Assembly (NCBI GenBank): GCA_036250195.1 | Contig: JAVHZZ010000002.1 | Coordinates: 69,492,205-69,556,204 of the forward strand | Reading direction: 5' to 3' | DNA: 64,000 nucleotides | Origin: Mixophyes australis | Taxonomy: Eukaryota; Chordata; Amphibia; Anura; Limnodynastidae | Shown here: positions 54,475 to 64,000 of the stretch, piece by piece | Layout of the letters: each line of letters opens with the position of its first letter | Position numbering within the stretch: the first letter of the stretch is position 1 | Position numbers and translations under genes: made by a program | Notes under the pieces: model-generated | The model's input: only the letters and a program-made list of their open reading frames with translations | Databases searched by the model: none | What the model was told of the DNA's origin: nothing

Positions 54475-54651
54475 GGGGGTAAATGTATCAAGCTGAGAGT
54501 TTTCCGGCGGGTTTGAAAAACCAATCAGATTCTAGCTATCATTTATTTAGTACATTCTACAAAATGACAGCTAGAATCTGATTGGTTGCTATAGGCAACA
54601 TCTCCACTTTTCAAACCCGCCGGAAAACTCTCAGCTTGATACATTTACCCC
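54475..54651. mobile_element. Palindromic foldback MITE, copy 2
   Basis: Arms GGGGGTAAATGTATCAAGCT and its complement at the right end; internal pair GAATCTGATTGGTTGC. Same family as 14937-15113. The left arm lacks the segment GGAGATGTTGCC present in the right arm, a small deletion. Confidence 0.88.
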
Positions 54652-54852
54652 CTGGAGTTAAATGCATCAAGCTGCGAGTTTCTAGCAGGTTTGAAAAATG
54701 GAGATGTTGCCTAGCACAAGCAATCAAATTCTAGTTATCATTTATTTAGTACATTGTACAAAATGATAGCTAGAATCTGATCGGTTGCTATAGGCAACAT
54801 CTCCACTTTTCAAACCCGACAGAAATTCACAGCTTGATACATTTATTCCCTG
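54652..54852. mobile_element. Palindromic foldback MITE, copy 3, abutting copy 2
   Basis: Begins within a few bases of the end of copy 2 (GGAGTTAAATGCATCAAGC) and ends CAGCTTGATACATTTATTCC. More decayed than copy 2. The abutting arrangement suggests insertion into the end of an existing copy or local duplication. Confidence 0.85.
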
Positions 54853-56157
54853 GACTTCATTAATGTATTCAGGACTTACATTAAATCAAAATAAATATCA
54901 TCCACTACTATTAATTTCTAATTGTCATATCATAACTCACCTTTTCTCCTTTTTTTAAAAAATGTCTGCCCCTCCATGCAACTAACTTAACGTAAGCTTA
55001 ATAATATTAGTACCTTAATCATCACTCACAGTATCACACAGCACAACCCTTGGTGACCTTTTAAAGATCTGAAACCACTATGTATCTGTCTTTTCTTGAC
55101 ATGTTCATTGTAGCCATTGATTGAATTGCTCTATATCTAGATAAATAACAATGTCTGGTATTTCTCATATGTTTCAGTACTTGTTCTGCAGAACAACATA
55201 CCGTGATAAAGCTGTGGGGGTGGCTCTGTTTCATAGTGATGTTAGCGTGAGAAGGTGAGATGGGGATGTTATAACACATAGCAGTTTAACGGTTTACATG
55301 ACAGTTTTGAAATAACATCCTGATAACATCAATTAATAACAATTCAACTGGGACATGCATATGTGTTTAGATTTATATTTTGGTAAGGTGTAAATGTCTA
55401 CAATCTTAGGTAACAAGGACAGTATTGTTAGATTAGGTTGCAGATATATCAAATATAAACAAAGATTGTGTGTTAATACACAAACGGGAATCCCTGATTC
55501 CTTGCAAAACCTGGCATTCCTTCAGATCAGTCTCATGTGTCATTGTAAACATGAGACTGGCCAGTGGTGGATCCAAGGTGAGAAGCAATTCGGGTAGTCA
55601 TCCACCCTAGCGCTGCTTCCTGCACTGGGCAACAGAGTACGCTGCTCTGAAATAAAACATAAATGAGGGTCCGAGCAGTGTTCTAGGTGCAACATTATAA
55701 TCTGCAATTAACTAAGCTTAAGGTCAGAAGTGGTAATGTGCGGGAGGCTGAAATGTCTGATTGTGGTGACTGTGGCTAGGGGCAGGAGGCAGATGCTGGA
55801 TTATTGAGAGACCTCCCATACTCCTGCTGGAGAAGGCAACTACATCTGAAGGCTGCTAACCAGCCTGCAAAGTGGGCTTGTGCATTTCATTATGACACAA
55901 TCCAGATTAACAACTCCACCCACCTCGCTGTACAATGAGTGGGCGGAGATGGGATGACACAATTTGCGGAAAGATGTGCCTCGCCATTGCCCACTTGATG
56001 ATGTAAACTGCATCATCACATCGTCCCTCACCTTTTCCTGAAACATGAAAAGTATGTAAAGTATGATTTTCCTTTCAGTTGTTTTTTTTTTCAAAAGGAT
56101 TTTCTGCAAGCCCAATTCTCTTAAGGAATTACACCTTGTGCTGACCAAGCTGGGTCT
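54853..56157. other. Unassigned sequence including repeat Y copy 2
   Basis: 55170-55370 pairs with 53850-54005. 55565-55600 has CAGTGGTGGATCCAAGG, resembling a hAT MITE end without a partner. No exon found. Confidence 0.4.
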
Positions 56158-56165
56158 GTTTTCAC

Positions 56166-56783
56166 TAGAGATGTTCACTGACCCCCGTGTTTTGGTTTTG
56201 GTTGTGGATCTGGATTAACTTCGTGTTTTGGTTTTGGCAAAACCGCCCTCGCGTGTTTTGGTGGGGTTTTTTTATTCCAATTTTTTTTTTCTGAAATCTA
56301 TTTTTGTTTGCTAAAATCACATAATTTGGCTCTTTTTTTAGTTTCTACATTATTATTGACCTCAATAACATTAATTTCCAGTCTTTTCCAGTAAATTTTT
56401 GTCAAGTGACAAAAAACACTGCTACCCTCCTGTTTCTGTATCAGCAATGGCACTGAGCAATGTCACTGGAGAATGGAGAGTGACAAGAACACTGCTACCC
56501 CTGTTTCTGTGTGAGCAATGGCACTGAACAATGTCACTGGAGACTACAGAGTGACAATAACACTCCTACCTCTGTTTCTGTGTGAGCAATGGCGCTGGAT
56601 CTCCTGGGGAGGGAGGTACTTATGGAATCCAAAACCCAGCGAGATGCGACAACGCAACAATAATGTTTTGCCTCGATTCAGATCCAAGGATGCGCAAAAG
56701 TACCGAGCCAGCTCGCGAGCCTACTCGGATCCCCTAAGTTCACGTGGGCTCTGTTTTCAGAACACTGAGCCTGAGCATCTTTA
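56166..56783. mobile_element. Non-autonomous hAT element, 618 bp, relative of 10549-14744
   Basis: Ends TAGAGATGTTCACTGA and CCTGAGCATCTTTA; the exact 8-bp duplication GTTTTCAC lies at 56158-56165 and 56784-56791. Its left end has the GTGTTTTGGTTTTGG stretch and its right end CTCGGATCC and GATCCAAGG motifs like the GATCCGAG repeats of the larger element, so it is related but inverted in orientation. The middle contains three units of a 71-74-bp tandem repeat (starts 56406, 56480, 56551). Confidence 0.88.
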
Positions 56784-57050
56784 GTTTTCACATTGTGACA
56801 GTAGGACCCAATGCTATAGAGCAAATTTCCCTGTTATATTGTGACAAGCCCAGCACGGGAATATACCTTCTCCCATGATTGGCTAATCATGTTTTGATCT
56901 CTTCATTCACTGCAAAGAGAAAGTCCATGTCGCTCTATAAGGGTTTTAAATTTTATTCCAATTTTACTTCTTCAGGACTGAAGAAAGAAGATCCCCTATG
57001 GATTTAGGAGACTAATAAATAGGTAAACAATAGATTTTAAGGAGTATTTA

Positions 57051-57416
57051 TCTTATATATAAACATCATTGGTGTGTTTGTCTTTCTGGTTAAGCATTCG
57101 GACACCCCCCCTGCACCGATTGGGTTGAAACCAATGCAAAGTGGTGCAGTTTATTCCTGGCCAGGTTTTAGGGTGGGTTAGGGTCCTGGTTGGGCAGAAC
57201 TTTGACCCGCGGAGGCTGTTCTGAGCCATCCACTGGATGGATTTGGATGATATTTAATATAAAAACAAAAACGACACTGGGCAGCCACCTTATGAGTGTG
57301 TTGGAAGAGCTGCTGAACTGATAATTATTTTCAAAATATTGACAGTTACATCCAACTCATTGATAACTTAATAACTTGAAAATGTAAACCTGGACAACGC
57401 CGGGTAGTTCAGCTAG
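57051..57416 (+). mobile_element. Non-autonomous Helitron, 366 bp, both ends present
   Basis: Begins TCTTATATATAAACATCATT directly after an A and ends AACGCCGGGTAGTTCAGCTAG directly before a T: the A|TC...CTAG|T layout, without target duplication, of rolling-circle Helitrons. The end phrase GCCGGGTA-TTCAGCTAG is very typical of animal Helitrons. The interior includes CCCCCTGCACCGATTGGG and CCCGCGGAGGCTGTT. No Rep/helicase. Confidence 0.85.
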
Positions 57417-60400
57417 TTTTAAATAACTAAAAAAATATTTGGTGTCTGTGGGATTTTCTTTACTATTAGGTACCTTTGTGAACTAAATGTACTCAATTTA
57501 ACAAGTAAATATATATGCTTATAGTCATCACTATCATCATCATCATCACATACCTGTTCTGCAGGCCTAAGGGGAGCCTTTGAGACAACAAAACGTAGGC
57601 TTTCTAGGTTGCATCTCCGTATGCATTCCCCTAGTGTACATAACTTGTACTTTCAAGCATCCAAACCAGCTCTCCAGACGTACATCCAACCCTAAACCAG
57701 GCCCTCTGCGTTTTATGCATCCCAATTTTCTGGATATTTTTATTTGAAGGTTATACCTATCTCTTATATACAATCCTAATAGACATGGATTTATTTCAGA
57801 GCTGAATTACTGACTAAATTTCTTTTTTTACATAATTAGAAACTGCGAGTCCCACAAATCGATCTGACTTGCAGATTCAATATAGAAATAGTGGTCACCA
57901 CATAGCAGAAATCTGCAATTATAAACAGTTCTATGGTTAAAAAAAGATAGGTGTTGTCGCTGTGTCACTTATACAAGAGAGTTAGGGAGAAGAAACCATT
58001 AATGTAAGTGTTAAACTTGCTAACCGTGGTTTGGTCTTCACCCTTCTCCCTTAATTCTCTATATGCTGTAAGTTCCTTTGAGTTTCCACGAGTGTCATAC
58101 ATGGAGCAATTATACATTAAGGAACAACTCACTCTCCTTCCTTAGTTGTTTGTCTCAGTCCTTACGCATTTCAACTTCTTGGTGATGTTGCTTAATCTTC
58201 TACACTTCTTATCTCAGGGAATTATCTCTTTGCTATTCAAATTGTAATATTCAAAAACAATTTTGGGGAACTAATTTGTATTTTTAATTTTACTGCGTAT
58301 TTTAAGAAATTGTGTGAGAAGTAAAAGCCGGCAGACACTGGAAGGAGAATGTTTGCATATTTTAAAAGTCACTTATGAAGTTGCAAAATCCAGGCTGGCT
58401 GCACAAATGTCATTTTTCTTTTTGTTGGGCTGTCATGTACCTATTCTTGTGAGACTGAGCCAAGGTATACTGGTAATCACAGAGGATATTTGTATACGGC
58501 TGTCAGATAGGAAAATTGCATAAAATGATACCTCCAAATATTGTGTACAGGACTTTGAAATAAAGTAGACATCTTAATGCATACAACAACCTTTACCGGT
58601 CGTGTGCAGGAGTAAGTTGCCAGGCAGAGCTGTTTTTCAGGGGTTGAACTATAGGGGTTGGGGTGGCTATGGGGCCTGGAGATTAAGGGGATCCTGTAAT
58701 GCTTGGTCACACCTTGGAGGCCCACAGTCCTCCTTGAAGCACCAACCCTACTTTCAATAGTCCTCCTGTGGCCCGATCTCTGCTCTCAATAGTCCCCCTA
58801 AAGCCCCATCTCTGCTCTCAATGGACTTGAACTAGTTGGGTGGGGAGGGGGGAAACCCAAGAGGCGAGTGCGGTATTGTTGAGCCTCTACCCATATTTGG
58901 CTATGTCACCAGCAATGTGCTGCTCCAACTTGCCGTTCAGCAATGGTAATAACCACTATGGAGAGTTCCAAAGGTCACCAGCAAAAGGATGAATCTAGGA
59001 CCCCAAACTGATACAGTCAACCAAATAAAAGCAAACTATCACCCCCTCAGCTCTATAATTGTCTCGCTCAGCCATAACTCAGAAGGTGTGAATGATAAAG
59101 ACATCACTTATAGCCGTCATGTTTCAGCTTTTCTACCAGAGGTATCCCTATTTCCAGTTATGTTACATACTTTATTTACCACATAACAGGAGGTTTAAAG
59201 AAACCCTTTGTGCACAAATAACTATTCTGACTATCATTATTAAATCATCCAAAATAATGCAGGTAAATGGGTTAATAATGATTATAATTTTTAAATTCTA
59301 TGTTGTAATTCCAAAATTAAATGATAGAAACAATGTGATAATAAAGAGTAAAGACAGCAAGGTGCAAAGAGACATTAATTTATGCTAATATTTAGCAAAA
59401 ATAAACTAAAATGCAACAATGTAGCACAAACAAAAAACAAAAACAAAGATGAATTTTTTTATCTACCTAAAAGCGTATCTACAAAACACAATTTTAAGAA
59501 ATGAGTAGAATTTTATTTAAAGAAAAATTAAGCAAAATTGTGATTCAATATACAGTTTTTACAAGAACATCCCAAATTGTAATTCCTCATATAAACACAG
59601 TGGATGTAAGGTACCCAAAATATACATTCATTTAGCCGCCACATGAAGGAGGTCAATGTTAACACCTCTGAGTCTCAGATATTTTGTCATATAGCGCAAG
59701 CTGAGAAGAGAGTCTGTATCTGTGATAAGTCTGTAGAAAGTCTTACCTACATGTCAACATTCAGGATTATATCTTTGACACTAAGACAATGCCCAGATTC
59801 ACCATCTACACCCATTTGATGTGTGGCCACACCTATTGTAGTACAGACCGCACGCCTTTTGTTACCAAAAATCAAAACAGTTGGCAAGTATGCCATTAAG
59901 AACGCTGAGGCGAGTCATAACAGCCTAGCTAGAATTGCACATTGCTTCTTTAAAGTGTAATGAGAAGAATATAAAAGCAATGTCACATGAATGTTTTATC
60001 CTGTCGAATCGCAACGGCAAATACTTCTAACATGCATATACACTAACTCATCATATTGTAAAAATTCAAGTAGATTCCATTGAAAACTAGTAAACTTTGG
60101 CACTCTGTGTGACTTTAAAACAGCAATTTGTGTAATCAAGTAAAGAAAAGTCAGGTTTACTCTTTTGATGCAAAGAATGTATCGTGACAATGTATTATGT
60201 ATAATTCACCACCTGTATATAATGCCTCATTTACTACAAGTACAAATATGGCTCCATTTAAGAATTTTCTAACCTTTTTCTTCAAATTTCCATTGGCACG
60301 TTAGCACATATAAACCATTTACCACAATCATATAATATATTACCAGAATAAAAAAAACAATAGGTATTTATAAACATATAAAAAGTAGTCGGACTTCTCA

Positions 60401-61619
60401 TTCACCGTATCCTCTTTTTACATCAAAACCAAACTAATTAGAACTATGATATACTCAAAAACAAACATAAACTCAGAAGCAGTTTTGTAAAGAAATTTTA
60501 GAAAACCTAACACTTTTTCATTAATAAGAAAAAAAAAAAACTTGTGTAAATAAAAACATAATATATAATTCACGCTAAGATGATTAATTAGCAGATATTG
60601 TAGAAATGTGGTTGTTTATTACTTTTTTTTTACTCACTATTTCAGCCAGGAGCTTCTCTGTCACAAATGAAGAAGTAAGATCTTTAAACAAAACCTTGTA
60701 GAAAACGGTATTTCAGTATCCACGCCCTGCCCCCATCACCTCAAACTCTGCTCCCTCCTCTATAGCCCCTAAAAGCCACAAAGCAGAATATCAGAACGGA
60801 AGCGAAGAACCTTTATTCTAGAAGAAGAAGATGGAGCCAATACACAGATATTCATTTTAAAGCGACACTGAAATATAATGTCAAATAATGTTCAAATAAT
60901 GTCCTTCCTTAATTAGCAGCAAGTTGTTATCTTTAAAACATCCCTTAAATAAATTCTTGTCTGGTTGACTTTAAAGAAACGTTTGTAATTACCTTTCTAT
61001 TCCTCCATACAAGGCAATACTGACAGGTTTTGGGTTACTAGAATGTTCATTTATGGTGATAGGTCATTAACCCATTGGAAAACATCCATTGTGTGCTTTC
61101 ATCCTCCAGCAAGATGGGGCACCGCTAGAGCTGGAGAACCAGCTGGGAGGAACGGGTGCAGTCTTGGTTACTCTTATTGAGTCATTTTCCAGGCACTTGT
61201 AGCTCTTAAATTCGAGAGCCACAGGTTACCTACTGCTGGGGTAATGTATAGTGTGGTTGGTGAGTCACTAAGACCAATAACCACTATACAGCTTCCCCAA
61301 AACAATTCTGGAAATTGTTCCAGTATTTGCATAGGCAGAAAGAAAACTAGACTACTAGAAGGGTGTGTTGGGTTAAGAGAGAGGTGAAGAATCAGTGAAA
61401 ATACAAAACTGAAACAAAGAACATTCTACCATTATAGGGTCACCAGAATATAATGATTCACATAGGAGACAGATCAAATGGAGGAGTCAGTAAGTAAACA
61501 GCAGGTAAGTAGTGACAGCACTGGCTGAGAATTGTTGCCGATACACATCATTTGTGCCATGAGCTAGCCTATATGCCATTTCCACAAAGCAGTTACCATT
61601 CAATTTCAGCAACTTGAAC
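57417..61619. other. Long unassigned region, AT-rich
   Basis: 4.2 kb without a recognisable exon or element end. 58735-58830 has three related units (CCC-ATCTCTGCTCTCAAT at 58774, 58804 and a degenerate one before). 60630-60840 contains two short GC-richer patches. An unseen 5' non-coding exon of the integrin gene could lie here or further right, but I have no evidence for its position. Confidence 0.35.
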
Positions 61620-61629
61620 TTCAAAAGTC

Positions 61630-61885
61630 AGGAGTGTATGTTCTCCCCGTGTTTGCGTGGGTTTCCTCCGGGTGTTCCGTTTTCCTCCCATACTCAAAAA
61701 ACATACTGGTAGGTTAATTGGCTGCTAACAAATTGACCCTAGTCTGTGTGTGTGTGTTAGGGAATTTAGACTGTAAGCCCCAATGGGGCAGGGACTGATG
61801 TGAGTGAGTTCTCTGTACAGCGCTGCGGAATTAGTGGCGCTATATATATAAATGGTGATGATGATGGTGATGATGATGATGATGA
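61630..61885 (+). mobile_element. SINE, head-truncated
   Basis: Starts in the core at GTGTATGTTCTCCCCGTG, then TCCGGGTGTTCCGTTTTCCT, TTAGACTGTAAGCCCCAATG and GCTATATATATAAATGG with an imperfect (TGATGA)n tail. The tRNA-like head is missing. Confidence 0.88.
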
Positions 61886-62649
61886 CACTGGTTTAATAAT
61901 GAACTGGTGATTAGAGCTTTGCCAAAGTAAAGTAAAAGAATGAGAGGAAAGGAAAAACAGGAAGAGCAAATGTCTGATGAACATACATTATCTGCATTCC
62001 ATCAACCAGAAGGTAGGTTCCTCCCTCTTGCTGGATAGGCGCAGCGGTGCACTCAACTTTGCATTAGGGAAGAGACAGATGAACGTCGGCCATGTACAGT
62101 AAGGGTGTGCAGAGGGCGTGCCAAAGCAGATTCGGACCATTCAAGTCCTGTATTTCTCTTATGTATGCCTGGTTTCAGCAGTATCACTTGCGCCAGCTAC
62201 AGGGCATGTGTAAGTGCCAACTGATAGTAATGACTGGCACAGCATAGACTTTGTATTAAATACTACACATATGCGCCACTAGATAGCACAAAACATGTGT
62301 ATGCAAGGAAGATTGACTATATACACACATTGTATGTACAATACACATTAAAAGCATCTTGATTTATATATTTAATATTAAAAAAAAAAATACAAAAAAT
62401 AGTATTTTAAAATCAATATTTTTGTTAAGGATTATTCTGTTCAGAGCTGTTAATTTATTTTATATATTATTTTTTTTATGTGTTTTGATATGACCGTTTA
62501 GCGAACAGACGCTTGTGCGTAAACTGCATTCTGTTCTGTCTGTCTACATACGGCAAGTAACATTTAGGCAGAGCGTATCTATAAAGGAATCTTAAGATAC
62601 ATTTGGGTTTGAATACGGTCGGTACTATGCACAAGTTCGGCGCTCCTTT
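61886..62649. other. Unassigned sequence
   Basis: Nothing recognised apart from AT-rich low-complexity stretches at 62370-62480. Confidence 0.4.
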
Positions 62650-64000
62650 TTAAAATCTGTTTATTTTTGACAACAACAGGAACATAAAGTGAAAAACAAT
62701 TGGCATTAGACTTCTAAATAAAAATTACATTATTGCATATAATTTATATAGCTAGAAAACAGAGTCTATACATGTGCGACTAAATATATTTGTAGAGTAG
62801 GGAGCATGTTCCAAAATAACTTAATGGTGAAATACAATAAACCTGCTTCTGACAGGTAATGCCTGGATCTGAATCTATTCCTGGAATCCAGGCCGGGAAA
62901 AGTACAATGTTGCTGGATTTTTCTGTATAAATGTAGGAAAGGAGAAGGGATCAGGGAAGGGAAAGGGGGTGGTAAGGAAAGACAAGATATATGTCCATCT
63001 AGAGCGGGGTGATATGCACCGCTACCGCCCCAGGGGGTGAAAGAGACAATACTTTGGGAGAAAGGAAAAAAGAGAAAAATACTTAAATGTCAAGAAGTGA
63101 GGAAGTGGCTCAACTAGTACCAGGTAATGGAGTGTGATAAAATGTGTACCATGAATCCTATGTCTTGTGAAAGTTTAAAACCTTATACTTTAAAGGACTT
63201 GTGATGTACTCTATCGACACTATATACCACACCCGAGAGATCACCGCCTGGATGCATGGAGGGGATGAGGATTTCCAATCTGCAGCAATTTGTAAGCGGG
63301 TAGCTGCACAGACGTGTTGTACAAATTTGTCGCTATGTTTATCAATGGTTTTCACAGGAGAGCAAAGCAGCATGACCAGGGGGTCGAGGATTATGTCACT
63401 GTCCAGGATCTGAGTTAGTAGCGCAGTCACCTGTCGCCACAAAGTTGAGATGTGAGGGCATTGCCACCAAATATGGTAAAAGGTCCCCACTCCACACCCC
63501 CTCCAGCAGAGATCGGACGTGTCCCGATAAAGTCTGTGCAATCGTTTGGCAACCAGATACCAACGTGTGTAAACTTTGAATGCGTTTTCTCTGATTGAGG
63601 TGTTAATTGATACCTTATATATCCTGAGCCTCAGCTTAGACCAACAATCCTTGTCCAAAGTCTTCTGAGTGTCGCGCTCCCATGTTGTCTCGAACGGTTT
63701 CAAGATCTCAGTGGTCGGTGATAAGATATCATGGTATATGAGGGACACCAATCCTGGGAAAACTATTCAGTGCATGCAAAATTTCTCGAATGAGGTAGCT
63801 TTCCGCAATTTGGAGGATTTGCATTGGGCCTGGATAAACCCTCTAATTTGAAAGTAGGAGAAATGCAAGGAAGACGGGAGGCCCGCTCTTTCACTAAGAT
63901 CTGAAAATGTGCGTGGAGCATATTCCCCCGAGATGTGTTATGCCTGCTCTCTGCCAGGGTGTGATATACAAGATTAAATTCCCTGGAGGGATACGTGGGA
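62650..64000 (-). mobile_element. L1-clade LINE, 3' end, continues past the window
   Basis: The minus-strand ORF2 C-terminus starts beyond base 64000 and ends at 63158. The 3' UTR (63157-62650) ends with CAAAAATAAACAG and an A-rich stretch at about 62650-62670. The element lies upstream of the gene's signal-peptide exon. No target duplication was examined because the other end is outside the window. Confidence 0.8.
63158..64000 (-). pseudogene. L1-type ORF2 C-terminal region
   Basis: Past the reverse transcriptase, reads TFSDLSERAGLPSSLHFSYF and QIRGFIQAQCKSSKLRK, a stop and a frame change near 63770, then an unbroken 197-codon piece (63751-63158). This has FETTWERDTQKTLDKDCW, ENAFKVYTRWYLVAKRLHRL and the Cys-His motif CWRGCGVGTFYHIWWQCP. 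The pattern YK-L-RWY-x-P-RLH and CWRC-x-x-GTxxHI-W-CP is the L1-clade C-terminal signature. ORF2 drives target-primed reverse transcription. RT and endonuclease would be right of the window. Confidence 0.85.

Overview
This is a window of vertebrate nuclear DNA, most likely from an amphibian and probably a frog. The evidence is the intron-rich host gene, very large introns packed with transposons, and the repeat mixture: a DIRS element with split gag and RT, L2, CR1 and L1-type LINEs, a tRNA-headed SINE sharing its tail with L2, a Tc1 element, a chromodomain Gypsy element, Helitrons and many hAT miniature elements. There is no operon structure. Almost every open reading frame is a transposon fragment or chance.

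The one host gene is on the minus strand: the 5' half of an integrin beta subunit, best matched to beta-7 (ITGB7). I reconstructed eight exons from splice sites and phase: signal peptide (44615-44702), PSI domain (33855-33928), PSI end plus hybrid start (20664-20865), beta-I start with the MIDAS motif (20224-20394), specificity loop (17466-17707), then 16269-16427, 9319-9414 and 8183-8272. They join in frame into 373 codons without a stop. The remaining exons (end of beta-I, rest of the hybrid domain, EGF repeats, transmembrane segment and tail) are not visible in 1-8182 and presumably lie to the left of the window.

Layout by coordinate. 1-3845: DIRS retrotransposon (minus), cut by the window edge. 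4130-6033: dead L2 LINE. 7112-7928: unclassified LTR-like block. 8183-20865: six integrin exons; the intron 9415-16268 holds a 4.2-kb non-autonomous hAT element (10549-14744) carrying about 36 copies of a 79-bp repeat, and a Helitron-like segment with a nested hAT MITE. 21219-22751: Tc1 element. 23594-24555: two hAT MITEs. 26286-31940: Ty3/Gypsy chromovirus (minus) with both LTRs and a nested MITE. 32309-33723: two more hAT MITEs. 33855-33928: PSI exon. 34260-35390: remnant with an SGNH-hydrolase-like end, followed by a foldback element. 35.6-44.6 kb: mostly unassigned intron. 44615-44702: signal-peptide exon. 44.9-49.0 kb: nested MITEs, a hAT transposase remnant, Rex1-like and CR1 LINE 3' ends and a Helitron Rep fragment. 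49.9-52.7 kb: L1 and L2 remnants and SINE tails. 53.3-53.7 kb: 33-bp minisatellite. 54.5-54.9 kb: paired foldback MITEs. 56166-56783: a relative of the large hAT element. 57051-57416: complete Helitron. 62650-64000: L1 ORF2 C-terminus.

The most notable structures are the large hAT element whose interior has expanded into a two-subtype 79-bp array with a 711-bp higher-order duplication, its relative at 56 kb that has independently built a different tandem array in its middle, and nine hAT insertions with exact 8-bp target duplications. Family names were assigned from motifs and memory without database searches, so they are provisional where noted.
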